Assembly: GCA_017621205.1 (NCBI GenBank) | Contig: JAGATQ010000015.1 | Span: 18,043 to 82,042 of the forward strand | Direction: 5' to 3' | Source: Lachnospira sp. | Lineage (GTDB): Bacteria; Bacillota; Clostridia; Lachnospirales; Lachnospiraceae | DNA length: 64,000 nt | In this document: piece by piece, positions 60,718-64,000 of the stretch | How positions within the stretch are numbered: the first letter of the stretch is position 1 | Layout of the letters: each line of letters starts with the position of its first letter | The notes under the pieces: generated by a model | What the model was told of the DNA's origin: nothing | The model's input: the letters and a program-made list of their open reading frames with translations, nothing else | Databases searched by the model: none | Program-made: the position numbers and the translations under genes

Positions 60718-61287
60718 ATGCAAAAAAAACAGTTCACTGGTAAGGCAGTCAAGGAATACCTTACCCCCGGATACTCAAAAACAATTTTTATGGCGTATAC
60801 CGGAATTATGGTCGCACTATTCATTATTTTATCCTACTTTAACATTAGTATTACTAGTATTATCGAAATTCGGTTAGGATATTTTGCCCTGGCTATTGCA
60901 GGAATGCTTGGAGGTCCGCTAATGGGCTTTACTGTCGGGGCTTTGGGAGATATTTTGAAAATGCTGATTGTACCCGGTGCTGGTTCGTTTTTTCCGGGCT
61001 TTACGATATGTTATGCCATCATGGGATTTTTTTATGGACTTCTCTTCTTTAAAAAGAATATTACGGTAATCCGTGCCATGCTTGGAGCATTAGTCGAATT
61101 TGTTGTTTCCCTCTTTGGTATTACTACCTGTTTAAGTATTCTTTATGGTATGCCTTGGGAAGCCACATTCCTAAGCCGGATTCCCAAATGTGTTGCGATG
61201 TTTTTTGTATCAACCGTTTTGGTATTTATGGTGATAAAAACGTTGAGTACGGCTCTTAGCAAGGCAAGACTGTTGCAGCATTCGTAG
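60718..61287 (+). CDS. folT: Folate ECF transporter S component FolT
   Basis: The 189-residue membrane protein has about six helices. It reads IFMAYTGIMVALFIILSYFNI, IEIRLGYFALAIAGMLGGPLMGFTVGALGDILKMLIVPGAGSFFPGFTICYAIMGFFYGLLFF, and a C-terminal FVSTVLVFMVIK. The central block is the folate S-component signature. It binds folate and works with the shared ECF ATPases and EcfT encoded elsewhere. TTGGAGGTG precedes the start. The THF riboswitch upstream independently supports folate as substrate. Confidence 0.94.
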   Translation: MQKKQFTGKAVKEYLTPGYSKTIFMAYTGIMVALFIILSYFNISITSIIEIRLGYFALAIAGMLGGPLMGFTVGALGDILKMLIVPGAGSFFPGFTICYAIMGFFYGLLFFKKNITVIRAMLGALVEFVVSLFGITTCLSILYGMPWEATFLSRIPKCVAMFFVSTVLVFMVIKTLSTALSKARLLQHS

Positions 61288-61314
61288 AATACTGGTTTTT
61301 ATAATAACAAAACA

Positions 61315-61352
61315 AAAGCCAGCTGCTCACATAAGCATGAGTAGTTGGCTTT
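61315..61352. terminator. Bidirectional terminator between folT and the ABC transporter
   Basis: AAAGCCAGCTGCTCA pairs with TGAGTAGTTGGCTTT (two G-T-type differences) around an eight-base loop. A-rich and T-rich flanks on the two sides allow it to serve both convergent transcripts. Confidence 0.8.
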
Positions 61353-61373
61353 AAATATCAACAGTATTATTCT

Positions 61374-62018
61374 CTATGAAGCAGAGGTTAAACTCACCTT
61401 GCCTGATGCAACCCGAAATATCCGGGTACATAGCGCTTCGATATCCTCTTTTATATGACTGGTTATCAACACCGTAGCCCCATCCTTTTCATTCATATCC
61501 TTAATCAGCTTCCGAACCAGTATAACACCATCTTCATCCAGCCCGCTAAATGGCTCATCCAAAAGCAACAGCTTAGGAGATTCCATAATAGCCTGTGCAA
61601 ACGCCAGCCTTTGTTTCATCCCCACAGAAAACTTCCCAACCTTTTTTTTGCTGGCAGAATTTAACCCAACAAGCTCAATATAATGTTTTATTTCCTCCAG
61701 ACCGATAATTCCCCGAACATCTGCAATCGTTCTTAAATTATCAACAGCGGAAAGCGATGGCAGAAAGCCTGTATTATCAAGGCTTACTCCGATATCCTCA
61801 GGGAATCTCCCCTTTTCGAGCACCTCATCAAACACCGCAATCTCCCCATTCGTTGGTATCATAACACCTGCAATCATTTTAAAAAGAACACTCTTGCCGG
61901 AACCATTCCTTCCCTCAAAGCCGACAATTTCTCCCTGCTTAATTGTTATATTCACCCCCGACAATATCGTATCGCCATTGATGATTTTTTCTACATTTGT
62001 TAATTTTACTGCTTCCAT
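61374..62018 (-). CDS. ABC transporter ATP-binding protein
   Basis: The 214-residue protein has Walker A EGRNGSGKSVLFKMIAG, a Q-loop-region LDNTGFLPSLSAVDNL, signature FSVGMKQRLAFAQA (VGMKQ in place of SGGQ), Walker B LLLLDEPFSGLD and switch ITSHIKED. It is of the ABC-2/antibiotic-export type. It lies 12 bases after a 506-residue membrane protein gene and presumably energises it and the partial one next to it. The exported substrate is unknown. Confidence 0.92.
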   Translation of the reverse strand: MEAVKLTNVEKIINGDTILSGVNITIKQGEIVGFEGRNGSGKSVLFKMIAGVMIPTNGEIAVFDEVLEKGRFPEDIGVSLDNTGFLPSLSAVDNLRTIADVRGIIGLEEIKHYIELVGLNSASKKKVGKFSVGMKQRLAFAQAIMESPKLLLLDEPFSGLDEDGVILVRKLIKDMNEKDGATVLITSHIKEDIEALCTRIFRVASGKVSLTSAS

Positions 62019-62030
62019 AAATCCTCCTCC

Positions 62031-63551
62031 TTACTGATAATATCCCATCAAAATCTTTTCCTGCTTCTTTCTCATCAGACAACAAAATAATATGTAAACG
62101 GCAGTCATCATCAGACACAAACCTCCCCTTGCCAAAAAAACATGATATCCCTCCTCCCGGAGCAGCAATATATGCTGGGTAAACGGAACAAGTTCCTTTC
62201 CATAGGGAATAAAATTTACTATAATCACATTGACAATATGACAGGCAAGCCCAACCAAAAATGCAACGTCAAGCCGGTAAAACAGTAGATATAAAACCAT
62301 AACAAACAGGACAAACAAAAGCGTTGCTAAAATAAAATCAATAATCACACCAAAAATTCCGCCCCACTGCTCTGTTATCCATTGATAATTATTCATCAGA
62401 CAGTCTTCTTTTTTCATTATATTGCCAACAGCGTATGCCACAAACAGTACCACGAGAAAATAAATGACCGTATCACGTACAACCCTTGCAAAGCATTTAA
62501 GCATATAGGTTAGCACCCCGCCCGTTTTCATAAATAAATAGATGGAAAACGTAGTAAAAAACCGGCTAAAGTAATAAAGCAGATATGCCCAGAGAGGGAG
62601 ACAAAGTCCTAAATAAAAAAACATGTCCGGTGACTTCGGAGTCGCAAAGCCCCGAAAACAGACATATAAAAATGTCCTGGACTCTTCAAAAAATTTCCCC
62701 TGTGCATGATAAGTCAGCACAACATAAAAAACCGCCCACAGCACCATCCCGATATACCATGGGTTACCATTATATTTTTGTACAAGCTGCTGCTTAACCT
62801 CTTTAAGAGTACGGCTTGCACCCAAATCCACACGCTGAATAACAAGCAGCAGCAAAACAGTAATTATCACCAGACACGATATCCAAAATACAATTTTATG
62901 TATAAAAGAAATTGATATATTCTCATCATCTACATTCACAATATTATAGAAAAAAACATAGGGTCTTAAAACACTTATTGAATTTTTCCATACGATAAGC
63001 TCAAAAACCAACGGAATTACTACACCAATAACTCCCATACCATTACTGGAAAAAGCAATGGAACACAGCAGATACAAAAGCAGCATAACAATAAAACTAA
63101 CATAAGTAAACAATACCTCCGACACAAAAACCGTATCCGATGTAATATGCATGTTTATGGCTTTACCAACCAGAAAAAAACACAACAACAGATACAGCAT
63201 AATCCCTGTACTGATGGTAACACCATATACGAAAAACCTCCATATAATTTTCACTCTGCTTTTACACCTTACAAGCTTCAAACAGTCACCACAAAAAAAC
63301 TGATACATTCTCCAAGCAACAACCAGTACAACAATAGGGAAAAACATAATAATAAAATAACCATTGAAAAATACATATTCAATAAACGAATTCAAATTAT
63401 CAGGAGTGTACTGATAATATTCACACATCATCAAAAAACTTTTTTCAAAATACAAAACCAGAAACAACAGGTAAACAAAAATACCGATTATCGTCCTGCC
63501 ACCCAGACAACTATATATTCCGAAAAAAAACTCATTCACTCTTTTCTTCAT
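62031..63551 (-). CDS. Polytopic membrane protein, probable ABC exporter permease
   Basis: The 506-residue product has about a dozen hydrophobic helices (for example RTIIGIFVYLLFLVLYF, GYFIIMFFPIVVLVVAW and GVIIDFILATLLFVLFVMVLYLLF) and no soluble domain I recognise. Its gene overlaps the upstream permease gene by 20 bases and precedes the ATPase gene by 12, so it is very likely the membrane part of the same transporter. No named family is evident by eye. Confidence 0.75.
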   Translation of the reverse strand: MKKRVNEFFFGIYSCLGGRTIIGIFVYLLFLVLYFEKSFLMMCEYYQYTPDNLNSFIEYVFFNGYFIIMFFPIVVLVVAWRMYQFFCGDCLKLVRCKSRVKIIWRFFVYGVTISTGIMLYLLLCFFLVGKAINMHITSDTVFVSEVLFTYVSFIVMLLLYLLCSIAFSSNGMGVIGVVIPLVFELIVWKNSISVLRPYVFFYNIVNVDDENISISFIHKIVFWISCLVIITVLLLLVIQRVDLGASRTLKEVKQQLVQKYNGNPWYIGMVLWAVFYVVLTYHAQGKFFEESRTFLYVCFRGFATPKSPDMFFYLGLCLPLWAYLLYYFSRFFTTFSIYLFMKTGGVLTYMLKCFARVVRDTVIYFLVVLFVAYAVGNIMKKEDCLMNNYQWITEQWGGIFGVIIDFILATLLFVLFVMVLYLLFYRLDVAFLVGLACHIVNVIIVNFIPYGKELVPFTQHILLLREEGYHVFLARGGLCLMMTAVYILFCCLMRKKQEKILMGYYQ

Positions 63552-64000
63552 GTTGATTCCCTCTTACAAATATAATCAGACAAATACAAATAATCCCTAC
63601 ATTAACCAGTGTGCGGACACCATAATAAGCTTCCCAGTCATAATTCAAATCATAGAGAAATTGTCCCGATAACCAGAATAGTCCTGTAGAACGCAGGGAA
63701 AGAGTAGTTACAATATCAAGCACAAAAGGAAGAACCACAACAATAAACTTATTCTTAATCCAAACGGCGCTTGCCAGACTAATGCCTGTATATGCCATGG
63801 TCACCATAGCGGTCGCAAGCATAAGCAGTAAACAGTAAAAAATCGGATGGGACAGAGCCGTATCCCGAAGATAAGAAACATCCAAAGAACAACTAAGGGT
63901 AACCTCTGTTCCCTTCAATGCAACAAAAGAAAGTAATAACAGCAATTCTGGAAGCAGGATAACACTAAAGGCGGCTAAAAGACTGGTAAAATATTTGGAA
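63532..64000 (-). CDS. Membrane protein of the same ABC system (5' end beyond window)
   Basis: The visible 155 codons stay open to the window edge (…SKYFTSLLAAFSVILLPELL). They encode four to five membrane helices and end RTLVNVGIICICLIIFVRGNQHEEKSE. It looks like the C-terminal half of an ABC-2-type permease, including IFYCLLLMLATAMVTMAYTGISLASAVW. It overlaps the next gene by 20 bases, indicating coupled translation. The start lies beyond 64000. Confidence 0.7.
   Translation of the reverse strand, partial: SKYFTSLLAAFSVILLPELLLLLSFVALKGTEVTLSCSLDVSYLRDTALSHPIFYCLLLMLATAMVTMAYTGISLASAVWIKNKFIVVVLPFVLDIVTTLSLRSTGLFWLSGQFLYDLNYDWEAYYGVRTLVNVGIICICLIIFVRGNQHEEKSE

Overview
The window reads as chromosomal DNA of an anaerobic, Gram-positive, spore-forming Clostridia bacterium, most likely Lachnospiraceae. 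The evidence is a yqfC-yqfD-phoH-ybeY-cdd sporulation/housekeeping block, an IspH-ribosomal protein S1 fusion gene, a DUF815 ATPase, the rbgA-rnhB-ylqG-ylqH order, a biotin-dependent Na+ decarboxylase cluster, a short-form HisG with HisZ, and AGGAGG-type ribosome binding sites. I cannot name a genus. Almost every gene lies on the minus strand; plus-strand genes occur only in a small AT-rich island (about 29.3-30.8 kb) and at folT (60.7 kb).

Layout: 0-4 kb carries a partial ynzC, proB and two flavoproteins in one operon. 4-6.2 kb carries a DUF815 ATPase flanked by fold-back repeats. 6.2-14 kb runs from rpsU and yqfC through yqfD, phoH, ybeY, a DUF3048 lipoprotein, cdd and a lipid flippase to a BofC-like protein. 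14-18.4 kb holds a CapA-like protein and alaS. 18.5-26.8 kb is a histidine locus (hisZ-G-D, then hisB and a HisF-like/HisI/HisE fusion) interrupted by a lemA-DUF2207 pair and two repeat elements. 27-29.1 kb holds recU, an RluA-type synthase and a membrane protein. 29.3-32.1 kb is an AT-rich island of small genes, three of which share a 24-27 bp leader motif. 32.2-39.2 kb runs YgiQ, a pseudouridine synthase, gpsA, plsY, der, pgeF and yraN. 39.4-48.9 kb holds ylqH, ylqG, rnhB, two signal peptidases, rbgA, metA, ligA and rluF. 49-55 kb holds cheR, ispH-rpsA, cmk, a BaiN-like flavoprotein and an RpiR regulator. 55.4-60.3 kb is a Na+-pumping decarboxylase/transcarboxylase-like operon. 60.5-61.3 kb is a tetrahydrofolate riboswitch with folT. 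61.4-64 kb is an ABC exporter running off the window.

The most unusual content is non-coding. Two families of palindromic intergenic elements recur here. Family I (about 232 bp, three copies) has terminal inverted repeats, two internal hairpins and paired substitutions between arms. Family II (150-151 bp, three copies plus one relic) has an exactly conserved internal layout and compensated changes in its 27-bp arms. A third, single 188-bp fold-back lies at 6.1 kb. The elements sit between the 3' end of one gene and the 5' end of the next, where they touch stop codons and apparently a promoter -35 box. The second notable signal is the island at 29.9-32.1 kb, where small immunity-like genes each follow a short sequence that translates to a common FR-x-x-Q-I tail. 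That pattern resembles orphan immunity cassettes captured with fragments of a neighbouring gene.
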